From: Aliihoeflea aestuarii
GTDB lineage: Bacteria > Pseudomonadota > Alphaproteobacteria > Rhizobiales > Rhizobiaceae
DNA: 64,000 bases
Reading direction: 5' to 3'
Assembly: GCF_024105665.1 (NCBI RefSeq)
Contig: NZ_JAAAMK010000001.1
Span: 434,001-498,000, forward strand
Made by a program: the position numbers and the translations under genes. The notes under the pieces were generated by a model, which saw only the letters and a program-made list of their open reading frames with translations, searched no databases and was not told the origin of the DNA. Positions 17,107 to 25,995 of this stretch are shown here, in pieces. Position 1 is the stretch's first letter; each line of letters opens with the position of its first letter.

Positions 17107-19038
17107 ATGCTTCGGGAGCAGGATGCAGAGCGACACTGCGGCGATGTCGACGGTGATTTCGCAATTTTACCGGCGCGAGACGCCACAAGCAGACGCCTTG
17201 CACCCCATCCGTGGGAAAAGATCACGGACAGCCTCGGTATCGGGCGGGACGACCTTGGCGCCGCCCTCGACCGCGCGAGCGGCAACGGAACCAGCCTTCC
17301 CGAAGAACTTTTCGCCGCCCATCTGGTGACGCAGGAGCGCTATTGCCGCGCCCTGGCAGACCTGCTCGGACTTCGCTTCGAACACCAGATCCATCCGTCT
17401 CTCATCGTCATGAAGGACGCTGCCGGGCTCGAACTCCTGTCGCGATCATCCGACTTTCCTTACATTCGCTATTACGGCAACGACGCGCCGATCTTGTGGT
17501 CGCCTGTAAACATGCGACCGGCCGATGCGATCCGGCTCGTGTCGGGCAAGCCGGAACTAGCGGCACGGCTGCGCATCGTCACACCGGAGTCTTTGCGTCT
17601 GGCAATCCAGGCGCGCAGCCGGGCGTCGTTGATGAGTCTGGCCGTCGACGGGTTGGCGCGGACATTCCCGGACTTCTCCGCCCAGCGGGTCGTTTCCGGC
17701 TGGCAAGGCTTCGTTGCGGGTCTGCTGATCGCGGGCACGGCGACGTTCGCCTGGCTTGCTCCGGCATTGCTCTCGATCACCCTGCACGTCATGGGAAGCT
17801 TGGCTTTCCTCGCCTGCGTTGCGCTGCGAATTGCCGCCGCCTGCACGGCAAGGCCCCTGAAACTCGCACGCATATCGGAAGCCGATCCGAATGATCTGCC
17901 GGTTTATTCCGTGCTCGTCGCCTTGCGCAACGAGGCGCAGATCGTTCCGGAGCTTCTGGTTGCTCTTGGAAAGCTGGACTGGCCGCGCACGAAACTGGAA
18001 ATCAAGCTGGTCTGCGAAAGCGACGATCCCACGACGCTCGCAGCTTTGCGCGCGCACGAATTGCATCCTTGTATCGAGATCATCGTGGTGCCGGCGGCCG
18101 ATCCACGCACCAAGCCCAAGGCGCTGGCCTACGCCCTGCCCCAGTGCAAGGGCGAATTCGTGGTGCTTTACGATGCCGAGGATCGCCCCTCGCCCATGCA
18201 ACTGCGCGAGGCATGGGACCGTTTCAGCCGCAGCGGGCCGGAACTCGCCTGCCTGCAAGCACCGCTCGTCGTTTCGCGTTCGCGCAAACTGCTGCCGAAC
18301 CTCTTCGCCTTCGAATATGCGGCCCTGTTTCGCGGGCTTCTGCCAAAGCTCGCAGACTGGCAGGCTTTCATCCCGCTCGGCGGAACTTCCAACCATTTCC
18401 GCCGCGAGGCGCTGGACGCAGTCGGTGGGTGGGACCCGTTCAACGTGACCGAGGATGCGGATCTGGGCCTGCGGCTGACACGGTGCGGCTATCGGATCGG
18501 GATGATCTCGCATCCGACGCACGAAGACGCTCCGGCCGACTATGCGACATGGCTCCCGCAGCGCACGCGCTGGTTCAAAGGCTGGATGCAGTCCTGGTTG
18601 GTTCACATGCGCAGTCCGCGCTCCCTGCTGCGCGATCTCGGGACAGGAAATTTCGCCCTGATGCAAATCCTGTTCGCCGGCATGGTGCTTTCGGCGCTCG
18701 CGCATGTGTTCTTCGTCGCGACGATCGTCATTCTTGCTTTGCTTCTGGCAACCGGCGCGCCTTTGCCGACGCACCACGCGGCCATTTTGATGCTCGACAT
18801 CTTCAACATCACCTGTGGCTATGCCGCCTTCCTCCTGCTTGGAAGGCGCACGCTTTCACCGGCGGAGCGCAAGGGATTCTGGAAGATTGCGCTGGCGACG
18901 CCAGTGTACTGGCTGGCGCTGTCCCATGGTGCGTGGCGGGCGGTCTGGCACCTCATTCGCCGCCCGCATCTCTGGGAGAAAACCTTCCATCCGCCCAAGC
19001 ACCGTCTCGTGCCTGTGCGCGACAGGCTTTCGCACTGA
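17107..19038 (+). CDS. Membrane glycosyltransferase family 2 with N-terminal T2SSE_N-like domain
   Basis: A 643-aa polytopic enzyme. Residues about 30-180 resemble the N-terminal domain of type II secretion/MshE ATPases (ISxxELLFAAHLV-like pattern, here LPEELFAAHLVTQERYCRAL and LRFEHQIHPSL). Two transmembrane helices follow (about 196-245), then a GT2 domain with a nucleotide-sugar DAEDRP motif near residue 356, the acceptor motif TEDADLGLRL, and QRTRWFKGWMQSW near residue 484, as in cellulose-synthase-like processive enzymes. C-terminal helices close the protein. The family is tied to exopolysaccharide and biofilm in relatives; the polymer made here is unknown. MshE-type N-domains can bind cyclic di-GMP, so allosteric control is possible. 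Confidence 0.85.
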   Translation: MLREQDAERHCGDVDGDFAILPARDATSRRLAPHPWEKITDSLGIGRDDLGAALDRASGNGTSLPEELFAAHLVTQERYCRALADLLGLRFEHQIHPSLIVMKDAAGLELLSRSSDFPYIRYYGNDAPILWSPVNMRPADAIRLVSGKPELAARLRIVTPESLRLAIQARSRASLMSLAVDGLARTFPDFSAQRVVSGWQGFVAGLLIAGTATFAWLAPALLSITLHVMGSLAFLACVALRIAAACTARPLKLARISEADPNDLPVYSVLVALRNEAQIVPELLVALGKLDWPRTKLEIKLVCESDDPTTLAALRAHELHPCIEIIVVPAADPRTKPKALAYALPQCKGEFVVLYDAEDRPSPMQLREAWDRFSRSGPELACLQAPLVVSRSRKLLPNLFAFEYAALFRGLLPKLADWQAFIPLGGTSNHFRREALDAVGGWDPFNVTEDADLGLRLTRCGYRIGMISHPTHEDAPADYATWLPQRTRWFKGWMQSWLVHMRSPRSLLRDLGTGNFALMQILFAGMVLSALAHVFFVATIVILALLLATGAPLPTHHAAILMLDIFNITCGYAAFLLLGRRTLSPAERKGFWKIALATPVYWLALSHGAWRAVWHLIRRPHLWEKTFHPPKHRLVPVRDRLSH

Positions 19039-19109
19039 TCCGCAGCCTTCCGATTTGGCGAGGGCATGGTATAGCGGGCACGACGCAATCGGGTGAGCGA
19101 GGCGCGCAG

Positions 19110-20396
19110 TTGGTCAGCGACAATTCGGCATCGCCGTCATCCGCCCGGCGGCTGGCAGCGCGTTGGCGCGCCGGCCTTATGCGCAATGCAGCCGTTCTAA
19201 CGGCGGCGCTCGGCGCGATCCTACTGCTTGCGCTGTTGGCCGGCCGGCCCTTGCTCGGCATCGGTCTCATAGTCGCGGTTTTGACTGTTGCGTTCGCTGG
19301 GTCGCGCCCGGCAGCGACGAGACGAACGGCCCCACCCGCACAGAAACTGCCTGCCCCGTCGTCCGCCGATGCCGGACGCCTGAGCGCGGCCGAGCTTTCC
19401 GAGGCGATCGGCGATCCGCTGATCCTGTGCAACGCCCTGGGTGTAGTGATGTCTGCCAACCGGGCCGCATCCGCCGCGTTTGGACAGTTCATGCCCGGCG
19501 ACCTCATCGCGCTTCGCTTCAGAAGCCCGGAAATGCAGGCACTGATCGACTCGGCGCTTCGCGGCGCGCCGTCAGCGGCCATCGAGCATGCCGAGCGCGT
19601 GCCGATCGAGCGCAGCTTCAAGGTCGGTGCCACGATGGTCGGCGGCGACGGCCGGTTCGCCCTTTTCTTCCGCGACCAGAGCGAAACGCGGCGCATCGAC
19701 AGGATGCGGGCCGACTTCATCGCCAATGCGAGCCACGAGTTGAGGACGCCGCTCGCATCGATCTCGGGGTTCATCGAAACGCTGGCCGGGCCTGCGAAGA
19801 ACGATCCTCAGGCACGCGAGCGGTTCCTCGCCATCATGCAGAACCAGACAGGGCGAATGGCGCGGCTGATCGACGATCTCCTGTCGCTGTCCCGGCTCGA
19901 AATGAAGCCGCTGGCCGGCGCCGAATCGCGTGTCGATCTCGGCGATCTCGCCCGGCAGGTTACGGTTTCGCTCAGTCAGATGATCAGGGAAAACGGCATG
20001 GTTCTCGCGCTCGACCTGAAGGACGCGCCAGTTCCGATCGTCGCCAATCCGGACGAGATCGTACAGGTTCTGGAAAATCTCATCGAAAATGCCTGCAAAT
20101 ACGGCCAGTCGGGCAAGCGCCTCGACATTTCGCTGTCGACCGAACGAGACGAAGCGTCGTTGACGGTGCGCGATCATGGGCCGGGCATACCGACCGAGCA
20201 TATTCCGCGTCTGACGGAGCGCTTCTACCGGGTTGACGTGGAGACCAGCCGCGCACAGAAGGGAACGGGACTGGGGCTTGCCATCGTGAAGCACATCTTG
20301 TCGCGTCATCAGGGTCGGCTGACCATCCGTTCCGCACCGGGCGAAGGCGCATCCTTCACCATCCATCTGCCGCTCGCAGAAGACAGCCAGACATGA
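19110..20396 (+). CDS. PhoR-like sensor histidine kinase
   Basis: A 428-aa kinase starting at TTG 19110 (a GCGAGG element precedes it; ATG at 19179 is the alternative). Two close hydrophobic segments (residues about 27-65) anchor it, with no large periplasmic sensor. A PAS-like region follows, then HisKA with phospho-acceptor His near residue 209 in FIANASHELRTPLASISGF, N box LENLIENACKYG, and G boxes DHGPGIP and GTGLGLAIVKHIL. The architecture is that of PhoR. A phoB partner is not adjacent. The upstream glycosyltransferase ends 71 bases before, and the downstream binding-protein gene overlaps by ATGA. Confidence 0.85.
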   Translation: MVSDNSASPSSARRLAARWRAGLMRNAAVLTAALGAILLLALLAGRPLLGIGLIVAVLTVAFAGSRPAATRRTAPPAQKLPAPSSADAGRLSAAELSEAIGDPLILCNALGVVMSANRAASAAFGQFMPGDLIALRFRSPEMQALIDSALRGAPSAAIEHAERVPIERSFKVGATMVGGDGRFALFFRDQSETRRIDRMRADFIANASHELRTPLASISGFIETLAGPAKNDPQARERFLAIMQNQTGRMARLIDDLLSLSRLEMKPLAGAESRVDLGDLARQVTVSLSQMIRENGMVLALDLKDAPVPIVANPDEIVQVLENLIENACKYGQSGKRLDISLSTERDEASLTVRDHGPGIPTEHIPRLTERFYRVDVETSRAQKGTGLGLAIVKHILSRHQGRLTIRSAPGEGASFTIHLPLAEDSQT

Positions 20397-21226
20397 TCCG
20401 CGCCCTTGCTATTTTTCTCGCTGCTCTGGTTGTCGCAACGCCGGCCGTTGCGCAAAATGCGCAGATTCCGGGCTTCTGGGACACGCGCGAAAGACTTGAG
20501 CGCCCGCAAATTACCAATCTGCCGCGCCTGCGCTTCCTGACGACGGTCGATTTTCCACCATTCAACATGCTGGACGCCGACGGACAGCTTGTCGGCCTCC
20601 ATGTCGAACTCGCGCGCGACATCTGCCGTCAACTGGCACTCGACGCCGTCTGCCAGATTCAGGCGCTGCCCTGGGACGAACTCATTCCGGCGCTGGAAAA
20701 CGGCGAGGGAGAGGCCATCATCGCCGGACTTGCACCGACGATCGAATTGCGCGAGCAACTGGCGTTCTCGCGAGCCTATCTCAAATTCCCGGCGCGGTTC
20801 GTGGGTGCGCGGTCGTCGTCCCTGGCGGAGCCGATCTACCGTTCTGTCGCCGGCAAGCGCATCGGCGTCGTTCGCGGCTCGACCCATGAAGCGATGCTGC
20901 GCGACCTCTTCCCCGACGCGCAGCCCGTCGTCTTTTCGCGTTTCGAGGCCATGACCGCGAGTTTGCAGGCGGGCGAGATCGATGCTGCTTTTTCCGACGG
21001 GATGCAGCTCGCGTTCTGGCTGAACGGGGATGAACGCGGCGATTGCTGCGACTTTGCCGGCGGCCCCTACCTCGTACCCGAATACACCGGACAGGGACTT
21101 ACGATCGCCGTCGAACTCGACAATGTCGCTCTGGCCAAGGCGATCGATGCTGCGCTGCGCGAGATCGACGCCAGCGGGCGGTTCGCCGAACTTTACCTGC
21201 GCTATTTCCCGGTAAGCTTTTTCTAA
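20393..21226 (+). CDS. Periplasmic solute-binding protein, SBP_bac_3 family
   Basis: A 277-aa secreted protein (signal peptide MIRALAIFLAALVVATPAVAQ). It has the family-3 amino-acid-binding layout: LRFLTTVDFPPFNMLDADG, GLHVELARDICRQL, then IIAGLAPTIELREQLAFS and GKRIGVVRGSTHEAM. No ABC permease or ATPase is near. It overlaps the PhoR-like kinase by four bases, which suggests coupled expression and raises the possibility that it is an accessory sensor for that kinase rather than a transporter part. The ligand is unknown. Confidence 0.85.
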   Translation: MIRALAIFLAALVVATPAVAQNAQIPGFWDTRERLERPQITNLPRLRFLTTVDFPPFNMLDADGQLVGLHVELARDICRQLALDAVCQIQALPWDELIPALENGEGEAIIAGLAPTIELREQLAFSRAYLKFPARFVGARSSSLAEPIYRSVAGKRIGVVRGSTHEAMLRDLFPDAQPVVFSRFEAMTASLQAGEIDAAFSDGMQLAFWLNGDERGDCCDFAGGPYLVPEYTGQGLTIAVELDNVALAKAIDAALREIDASGRFAELYLRYFPVSFF

Positions 21227-21242
21227 AAGCTCTTGTTTTTAG

Positions 21243-21287
21243 GCATGTCTTTACCCCGAAACCGGTTCCCACTTTCGGGAGACATGC
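21243..21287. repeat. Palindromic intergenic repeat (rhizobial type)
   Basis: An imperfect inverted repeat with outer arms GCATGTCT/AGACATGC and inner arms CCGAAA/TTTCGG around CCGGTTCCCAC. Near-identical elements are frequent between genes in Hyphomicrobiales, as I recall. A related core (CCGAAAAGTGGGAACCGG) occurs in inverse orientation at 48268-48292. It sits between the convergent binding-protein and TerB-like genes and may also act as a terminator. Confidence 0.75.
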
Positions 21288-21288
21288 G

Positions 21289-21696
21289 CTAGAACCGATG
21301 CCGGATCGCAGCCGCGCGCTCGATGGCGGCAGCGGCGAGCACATCCAGCCCGAAGCGCGCCTTGAGGATATCGAGAATGCGGTCTTCCTCGGCGCGAAGG
21401 GTCCGATCGGCGGCGGCGATATCTACCGCCAGCGCGTAACCGGTTTCGCGAAACTCCGGGCTCAGCGCATCGCGGATCCGGCCGAGCACGGATTCGAAGC
21501 CGCCATCTTCGGCCAGTTCCCTCTGGCAGTTCTGCGCGACGAACAGCGTTTGCGCCTGATCGAAGCCTCGAAACACCGGCAAGGTGCGCACGATCGCGCC
21601 GATGCGCGCCAGTTCCTCGTCACCCATGTCGCGGTCCGAGGCCGACATGATCACCATCAGGTAGACGAGCGCTTCCTGCGCCGACAGTTTCGTCAT
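21289..21696 (-). CDS. TerB-like protein
   Basis: A 135-aa helical protein. The pattern VYLMVIMSASDRDMGDEELARIG and the later ALAVDIAAADRTLRAEEDRIL are two acidic, metal-binding-like repeats typical of the TerB/DjlA N-terminal fold. The ATG at 21696 has GGAG upstream; a longer frame upstream to 21798 is not supported. TerB relatives are associated with tellurite resistance and stress, but single-gene copies like this have no known role. It is divergent from lysS. Confidence 0.75.
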   Translation of the reverse strand: MTKLSAQEALVYLMVIMSASDRDMGDEELARIGAIVRTLPVFRGFDQAQTLFVAQNCQRELAEDGGFESVLGRIRDALSPEFRETGYALAVDIAAADRTLRAEEDRILDILKARFGLDVLAAAAIERAAAIRHRF

Positions 21697-21851
21697 GGCC
21701 GAATATTCTCCTTTTCGATGCCCGCGACACTTAGGAACGGCAGAGCGCCCCTGCAACGAAAAGAGCGAGGCTGATTGACGCTTGGCGCGCGCGCGCATAG
21801 ACCATGCCTGCCCGCAGCCTGCGGGTTTCCCAGAAACGGACCAACGAAGTC

Positions 21852-23507
21852 ATGGCGACCACAGGATCGAACGCACTCCATTTGACCCCGGAAATTCTCG
21901 CAGCCGCACAGGGATCCAAAGCCTGGCCGTTCGAGGAAGCGCGCAAGATCCTCAAACGCTACGAGGGCAAAGACTGGCCGGAAACGATCCTGTTCGAGAC
22001 GGGCTACGGGCCGTCCGGCCTGCCGCATATCGGCACATTCGGCGAGGTCGCGCGCACGACGATGGTGCGGCACGCCTTCCGTATCCTGACCGAAGACCAG
22101 GTGCCGACGAAGCTCCTGTGCTTCTCCGACGACATGGACGGGATGCGCAAGATTCCCGACAATGTGCCCGATCGCAGCGCGCTCGAGCCATACCTGCACA
22201 TGCCGCTGACGGTGGTTCCGAACCCGTTCGGCGGCGACTTCACGAGCTTCGGCGACCATAACAATGCGATGCTGTGCCGCTTCCTCGACGCGTTCCGCTT
22301 CGACTACGAATTCGCCAGCGCGGCGGAGTATTACAAATCCGGCAAGCTCGACGCGATCCTGAAGCGGGTCGCTGAGCGCTACGACGACATCATGGCGATC
22401 ATGCTGCCGACGCTGGGCGAGGAACGCCGCGCGACCTATTCGCCCTTCCTGCCGATCTCGCCGAAGAGCGGCCGCGTTCTCTATGTGCCGATGAAGAAGG
22501 TGGACGCTGAAAACGCGACCATCACCTTCGACGACGAGGACGGCGAGGAAACGACCCTGTCCGTCACCGGCGGCAAGGTGAAGTTGCAGTGGAAGCCGGA
22601 TTTCGGCGCGCGCTGGGCAGCCCTCGGCGTCGATTTCGAAATGTTCGGCAAGGATCATGGTCCAAACATGGGCGTCTATGACGCGATCTGCGAAGCGCTT
22701 GGAGGCCGTGCACCGGAGCATTTCGTCTACGAACTCTTCCTCGACGAGAACGGCCAGAAGATATCGAAGTCCAAGGGCAACGGGCTGACCATCGACGAAT
22801 GGCTGACCTATGCGCCGACGGAGAGCCTCGCGCTCTACATGTTCCAACGCCCCCGGCAGGCCAAGAAACTCTATTTCGACGTCATCCCGCGCGCGGTGGA
22901 CGAATACTACCAGTTCCTCGCCGCCTATCCGCGTCAGGACTGGAAAGAGCGCCTCGGCAATCCGGTCTGGCACATTCATGACGGCAACCCGCCGCAGGTC
23001 GATCTGCCGGTGTCCTTCGCGCTGCTGCTCAACCTCGTTTCAGCGTCCAATGCCCATGACAAGGCGGTGCTGTGGGGTTTCATCTCGCGTCATGCTGAGG
23101 GCGTGACGCCCGAGAGCCATCCCGAACTCGACCGGCTCGTCGGCTACGCGATCCGCTATTTCGACGATTTCGTGAAGCCTTCGAAAGTGTTCCGCGCCCC
23201 CGACGAAGACGAACGCACGGCGCTTGCAGCCCTTTCGGAAAGGCTCGGCACATTGCCGGCCGGCGCGGATGGCGAAGCGATCCAGAACGCCGCGCTCGAC
23301 GTGGCGCGCGGGATCGAGCGCTATCAGGATCACAAGAAGCAGAGCCCGACGGGCGGCCCCGGCGTGTCCGTCACCTTCTTCCAGATGATCTATCAGGTTC
23401 TGATCGGGCAGGAACGCGGTCCGCGCTTCGGCTCGTTCGCCGCGCTTTACGGCATCGACAACACCCGTGCCCTCATCGACAAGGCGCTCAAGGGCAAACT
23501 GAAATAA
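21852..23507 (+). CDS. lysS: Lysyl-tRNA synthetase, class I
   Basis: A 551-aa class I aminoacyl-tRNA synthetase. The HIGH-type motif is [12 protein letters not shown] and the KMSKS-type motif is [13 protein letters not shown]. This is the archaeal-type enzyme, found among bacteria mainly in alphaproteobacteria and spirochaetes, and unrelated to the class II LysS/LysU of E. coli. The ATG at 21852 ([14 protein letters not shown]) is preferred to one 48 bases upstream, which adds a non-conserved basic tail. Its stop abuts the stop of the convergent nuclease-like gene. Confidence 0.95.
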   Translation: MATTGSNALHLTPEILAAAQGSKAWPFEEARKILKRYEGKDWPETILFETGYGPSGLPHIGTFGEVARTTMVRHAFRILTEDQVPTKLLCFSDDMDGMRKIPDNVPDRSALEPYLHMPLTVVPNPFGGDFTSFGDHNNAMLCRFLDAFRFDYEFASAAEYYKSGKLDAILKRVAERYDDIMAIMLPTLGEERRATYSPFLPISPKSGRVLYVPMKKVDAENATITFDDEDGEETTLSVTGGKVKLQWKPDFGARWAALGVDFEMFGKDHGPNMGVYDAICEALGGRAPEHFVYELFLDENGQKISKSKGNGLTIDEWLTYAPTESLALYMFQRPRQAKKLYFDVIPRAVDEYYQFLAAYPRQDWKERLGNPVWHIHDGNPPQVDLPVSFALLLNLVSASNAHDKAVLWGFISRHAEGVTPESHPELDRLVGYAIRYFDDFVKPSKVFRAPDEDERTALAALSERLGTLPAGADGEAIQNAALDVARGIERYQDHKKQSPTGGPGVSVTFFQMIYQVLIGQERGPRFGSFAALYGIDNTRALIDKALKGKLK

Positions 23508-24170
23508 TCAGTTCCCGGCGGGCGCGGCGTGGATGCCGCGCCGCGCGTCGAGCGCTTCGCGCTGCTGCTCCTCATACGGCCCGCCGGCAACCGCCCTCGC
23601 CCAGCCCTGGCTCACCAGCCACGAGGCGGGGTCGGCATTGCCGATCATGCAGCGACTGACCACTGTTTCCTCGCCGGGCATGCCTGGCACCGTGCAGGAA
23701 ATCGACCGGCCACGAAGATAGTTGCGAAACGCCGTGCGGGCGTAAACCCCGCAGGGCCAGCTTCGCCCACTGCGCTCACACGCCTCCTGCGGTGAGACGA
23801 CCTCGATCCCTTCCAGTGCGACGCGATGACCCTGCGCCTCGAACGCGCCGGCAGCGATCACGACCGGACGATGCAGCAGTGTTTCGCGTGGCGGACGTGT
23901 CGCCGGGTCCTCTGGCGCGCCGAGCGAAGACAACGGTTCGCGCGGGGCGATGCGCTCGAACTCTGTGATAGGCGCTTGTGGCGCGGTCACGTCTGGAACC
24001 GGCTGCGGGGTCGTCGGCGCGGCAGGTTCCTCGATCTGCTGCGTCTCTTCAGGCGGAAATTCTGTTTCCGGCATAGGGATCGCCATACGTTGGCTTTGCC
24101 CCCAACCGAACACGACCGCACTGACGAAAACAATGCCGCCGATGCCTGTGAGAAGGCCGGCAAGGCGCAT
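23508..24170 (-). CDS. Membrane-anchored SNase-like (thermonuclease-family) protein
   Basis: A 220-aa protein. It starts with one transmembrane segment (residues 1-22, LLTGIGGIVFVSAVVFGWG), then a proline/glutamate-rich linker (about 30-75), and a C-terminal SNase-like domain: HRVALEGIEVVSPQEACERSG, WPCGVYARTAFRNYL and PASWLVSQGWARA. The catalytic Arg/Glu set of true nucleases is not clearly complete, so activity is doubtful. The ATG at 24170 follows the S24 regulator's stop with one intervening base, indicating an operon. Confidence 0.75.
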   Translation of the reverse strand: MRLAGLLTGIGGIVFVSAVVFGWGQSQRMAIPMPETEFPPEETQQIEEPAAPTTPQPVPDVTAPQAPITEFERIAPREPLSSLGAPEDPATRPPRETLLHRPVVIAAGAFEAQGHRVALEGIEVVSPQEACERSGRSWPCGVYARTAFRNYLRGRSISCTVPGMPGEETVVSRCMIGNADPASWLVSQGWARAVAGGPYEEQQREALDARRGIHAAPAGN

Positions 24171-24171
24171 T

Positions 24172-24792
24172 TTACTGGCTCGCCCAGACGATGCGCGCAA
24201 TCCAGACGATGTCGTCGGCCGGAACCGTACGGTCCGGGTGGTCGGGGTTGAGCGACTGCAACTCAACGACCTTGCTGGTCTTGCGGGCGAGTATCTTGGC
24301 CGTCACCTCCCCCGTCGTCGTCTTGGCGACGACGCGGTCGCCTTTTCGCAACTGTGCCGCCGGATCGACGATCACCACGTCGCCGTCGCGGTAGAGCGGC
24401 AACATGGAATCGCCCTGCACCTGCAAGGCATAGGCGCCCTCGCCCGCCCCGGCCGGCAAAGGCACCTCGTCCCAACCATGGCCCGCCGGAAAGCCGGCAT
24501 CGTCGAAATAACCACCGGCGCCCGCCTGCGCAAACCCCAGAAGAGGCACCGTGGCGGTGTCCCTGCGCTTCACCAGATCGAAGAAGTCGTCAAGCGACGC
24601 ACCGGTCGCATCCATGATCTTGGCGATCGATTCCGTCGAGGGCCAGCGCGGACGGCCATCGGCCGATTGCCGTTTGGACTTGTTGAACGCCGTCGAATCC
24701 AGTCCCGCGCGCTTTGCGAGACCGGACGCCGAAAGCGCATTGCGCGCGGCAAGCGCGTCTATGGCGGCCCATACCTTTTCGTGCGACAGCAT
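24172..24792 (-). CDS. S24-family LexA/CI-like repressor-peptidase
   Basis: A 206-aa protein with an N-terminal helix-turn-helix (about 10-65, LSASGLAKRAGLDSTAFNKS) and a C-terminal S24 domain. The cleavage-site region is GFAQAGAGGY, the nucleophile Ser is in QGDSMLPLYRDGDVVIV and the general-base Lys in RVVAKTTTGEVTAKIL. The start is ATG 24792 (MLSHEKVW); 24807 is an alternative. It resembles phage-type repressors that self-cleave after RecA activation, but no phage genes are nearby. It heads an operon with the SNase-like gene, which may be its target or simply co-transcribed. Confidence 0.85.
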   Translation of the reverse strand: MLSHEKVWAAIDALAARNALSASGLAKRAGLDSTAFNKSKRQSADGRPRWPSTESIAKIMDATGASLDDFFDLVKRRDTATVPLLGFAQAGAGGYFDDAGFPAGHGWDEVPLPAGAGEGAYALQVQGDSMLPLYRDGDVVIVDPAAQLRKGDRVVAKTTTGEVTAKILARKTSKVVELQSLNPDHPDRTVPADDIVWIARIVWASQ

Positions 24793-24858
24793 GATCGCCT
24801 TCGGCAAGAGGAAAAAATACCTTCGAAACTTAACGCGCCCGCGTTGCGGTGTCCACCA

Positions 24859-25476
24859 TCAAGAGGTGAACGGTTCACGCTTCGTCTGAAGCATGCGATC
24901 GAGGAGATCGAGGAGATCCTGCCCCCAGAACGGCTCGCCCCGATACACATAGACCGGCGCGCCCACCGCATCGCCATTGGCCGCATCACGCGTGTTCGCC
25001 TGCCGGACTTTTTCGGCCCGGGGGCTTTGCGCGAAATCTATCAGCGGCTGCGCGTCTTGGCCCTCGGTTTCGAGATAGGCGGCGAGTTGCGCCGCGTCGG
25101 CGATGTTCTCCTCGTTTTCCCACACGCCGCGATGCGCGCGCCAGACGAAGCCTGCCGGATCGCGCCCCGCCTCGACCAGCGCGATGGCGACCTTGTCGGC
25201 CAGCGCCGAATCGACCGGAAAATGTTTCGGCTTCAGATTGAGCGGCAGACCGCGCCATTCGGCAAAGCGCTGGAGTTCGACGCGGCGGTAGCGCTGGCGC
25301 AAAGGCGTGCGCTCCCCTAGCGGAACCGAGCCGGAATTCGCCCATACGCCCCTGATATCGATCGGCCGGTAGCGGATTTCCGCGCCATGCCGCGCGGCCA
25401 GGTCGAGAAACGCCTTGTGGCCGAGATAGGCATAGGGTGAGGAACAGATGAAGTAGTAATCGATGGTGGGGGTCAT
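24859..25476 (-). CDS. DsbA-family 2-hydroxychromene-2-carboxylate isomerase-like protein
   Basis: A 205-aa cytosolic thioredoxin-fold protein. The N-terminus IDYYFICSSPYAYLGH has Ser in the position used by the glutathione-dependent isomerase (SSPYAY), and the C-terminal GAPVYVYRGEPFWGQDLLDLL is typical of HCCA isomerase/kappa-class GST relatives. The family isomerises aromatic degradation intermediates, but many members are of unknown substrate. Its start overlaps the toxin gene stop by four bases (ATGA), so it is transcribed with the toxin-antitoxin pair. Confidence 0.85.
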   Translation of the reverse strand: MTPTIDYYFICSSPYAYLGHKAFLDLAARHGAEIRYRPIDIRGVWANSGSVPLGERTPLRQRYRRVELQRFAEWRGLPLNLKPKHFPVDSALADKVAIALVEAGRDPAGFVWRAHRGVWENEENIADAAQLAAYLETEGQDAQPLIDFAQSPRAEKVRQANTRDAANGDAVGAPVYVYRGEPFWGQDLLDLLDRMLQTKREPFTS

Positions 25477-25769
25477 AGTTTTTGTCGTTCGCTTTCACGG
25501 GCGTGATGAAGAATACGCGCGATCTCGATCGCGCTTTCCGTCACGCGATAATAGACGACGTATGGCGGCATGGTGGCCTTGCGCATGTCGATGAATTTGA
25601 TCGAGGCTACAGCCGGTCCCATGAACGGGCGAGCGCGGATGAGATCCACAAGGTGATCGAATTGCTGGAAAAGACTGATCGCTGCTTGGGGATTTCTTTG
25701 AGCCAGATAGCGAGCGGCATTGTCGAGGTCGTCTCGTGCCGCCGGCGCGACGAAGATATCAAGCTCCAT
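25473..25769 (-). CDS. RelE/ParE-superfamily toxin
   Basis: A 98-aa basic protein. Family features are LDIFVAPAARDDLDNAARYL at the N-terminus and the C-terminal beta-strand pattern PPYVVYYRVTESAIEIARILH followed by AR. This matches ParE/RelE-type toxins, which inhibit gyrase or cleave mRNA; which one cannot be told. It overlaps the 3' end of the antitoxin gene by 11 bases and overlaps the isomerase gene by four bases downstream. Confidence 0.8.
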   Translation of the reverse strand: MELDIFVAPAARDDLDNAARYLAQRNPQAAISLFQQFDHLVDLIRARPFMGPAVASIKFIDMRKATMPPYVVYYRVTESAIEIARILHHARESERQKL

Positions 25770-25965
25770 AGCGTCGCTTCAAGTCCGCCATCACTTCAGC
25801 AAGGGGCAAGCCTTCACCACGATCGAGTTGCTCTACTCCGATCGCCAGTTCGTCCTGCAGGGCGAGGATGCGGTGAACGGCATGCAACAGGTCCTCTCCC
25901 AGTTTCTCCTGAACGGCTGCCGGTAACTTGGCGGCATCTTTCACGGCCAGTTCGAGCTTTGTCAT
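25759..25965 (-). CDS. Putative antitoxin of the ParE/RelE-like pair
   Basis: A 68-aa acidic helical protein starting MTKLELAVKDAAKLPA. It has the size and position of a ParD/addiction-module antitoxin, with a helical C-terminus (LPLAEVMADLKRRYGA) suited to wrap the toxin. The N-terminal part is not a clear ribbon-helix-helix; the assignment rests mainly on linkage and overlap with the toxin gene. Confidence 0.7.
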   Translation of the reverse strand: MTKLELAVKDAAKLPAAVQEKLGEDLLHAVHRILALQDELAIGVEQLDRGEGLPLAEVMADLKRRYGA

Positions 25966-25995
25966 GTTACGCTCCTTCCTTCGAGGGCGCTTAAT

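Noticed and set aside
16901-17203. 100-codon minus-strand frame overlapping the start of the glycosyltransferase
   Set aside because: Overlaps the real gene in antisense, Arg/His-rich, no ribosome-binding site.
24172-24792. Possible prophage remnant because of the CI/LexA-like regulator
   Set aside because: No integrase, structural or lysis genes, no attachment-site duplication and no change of composition nearby.
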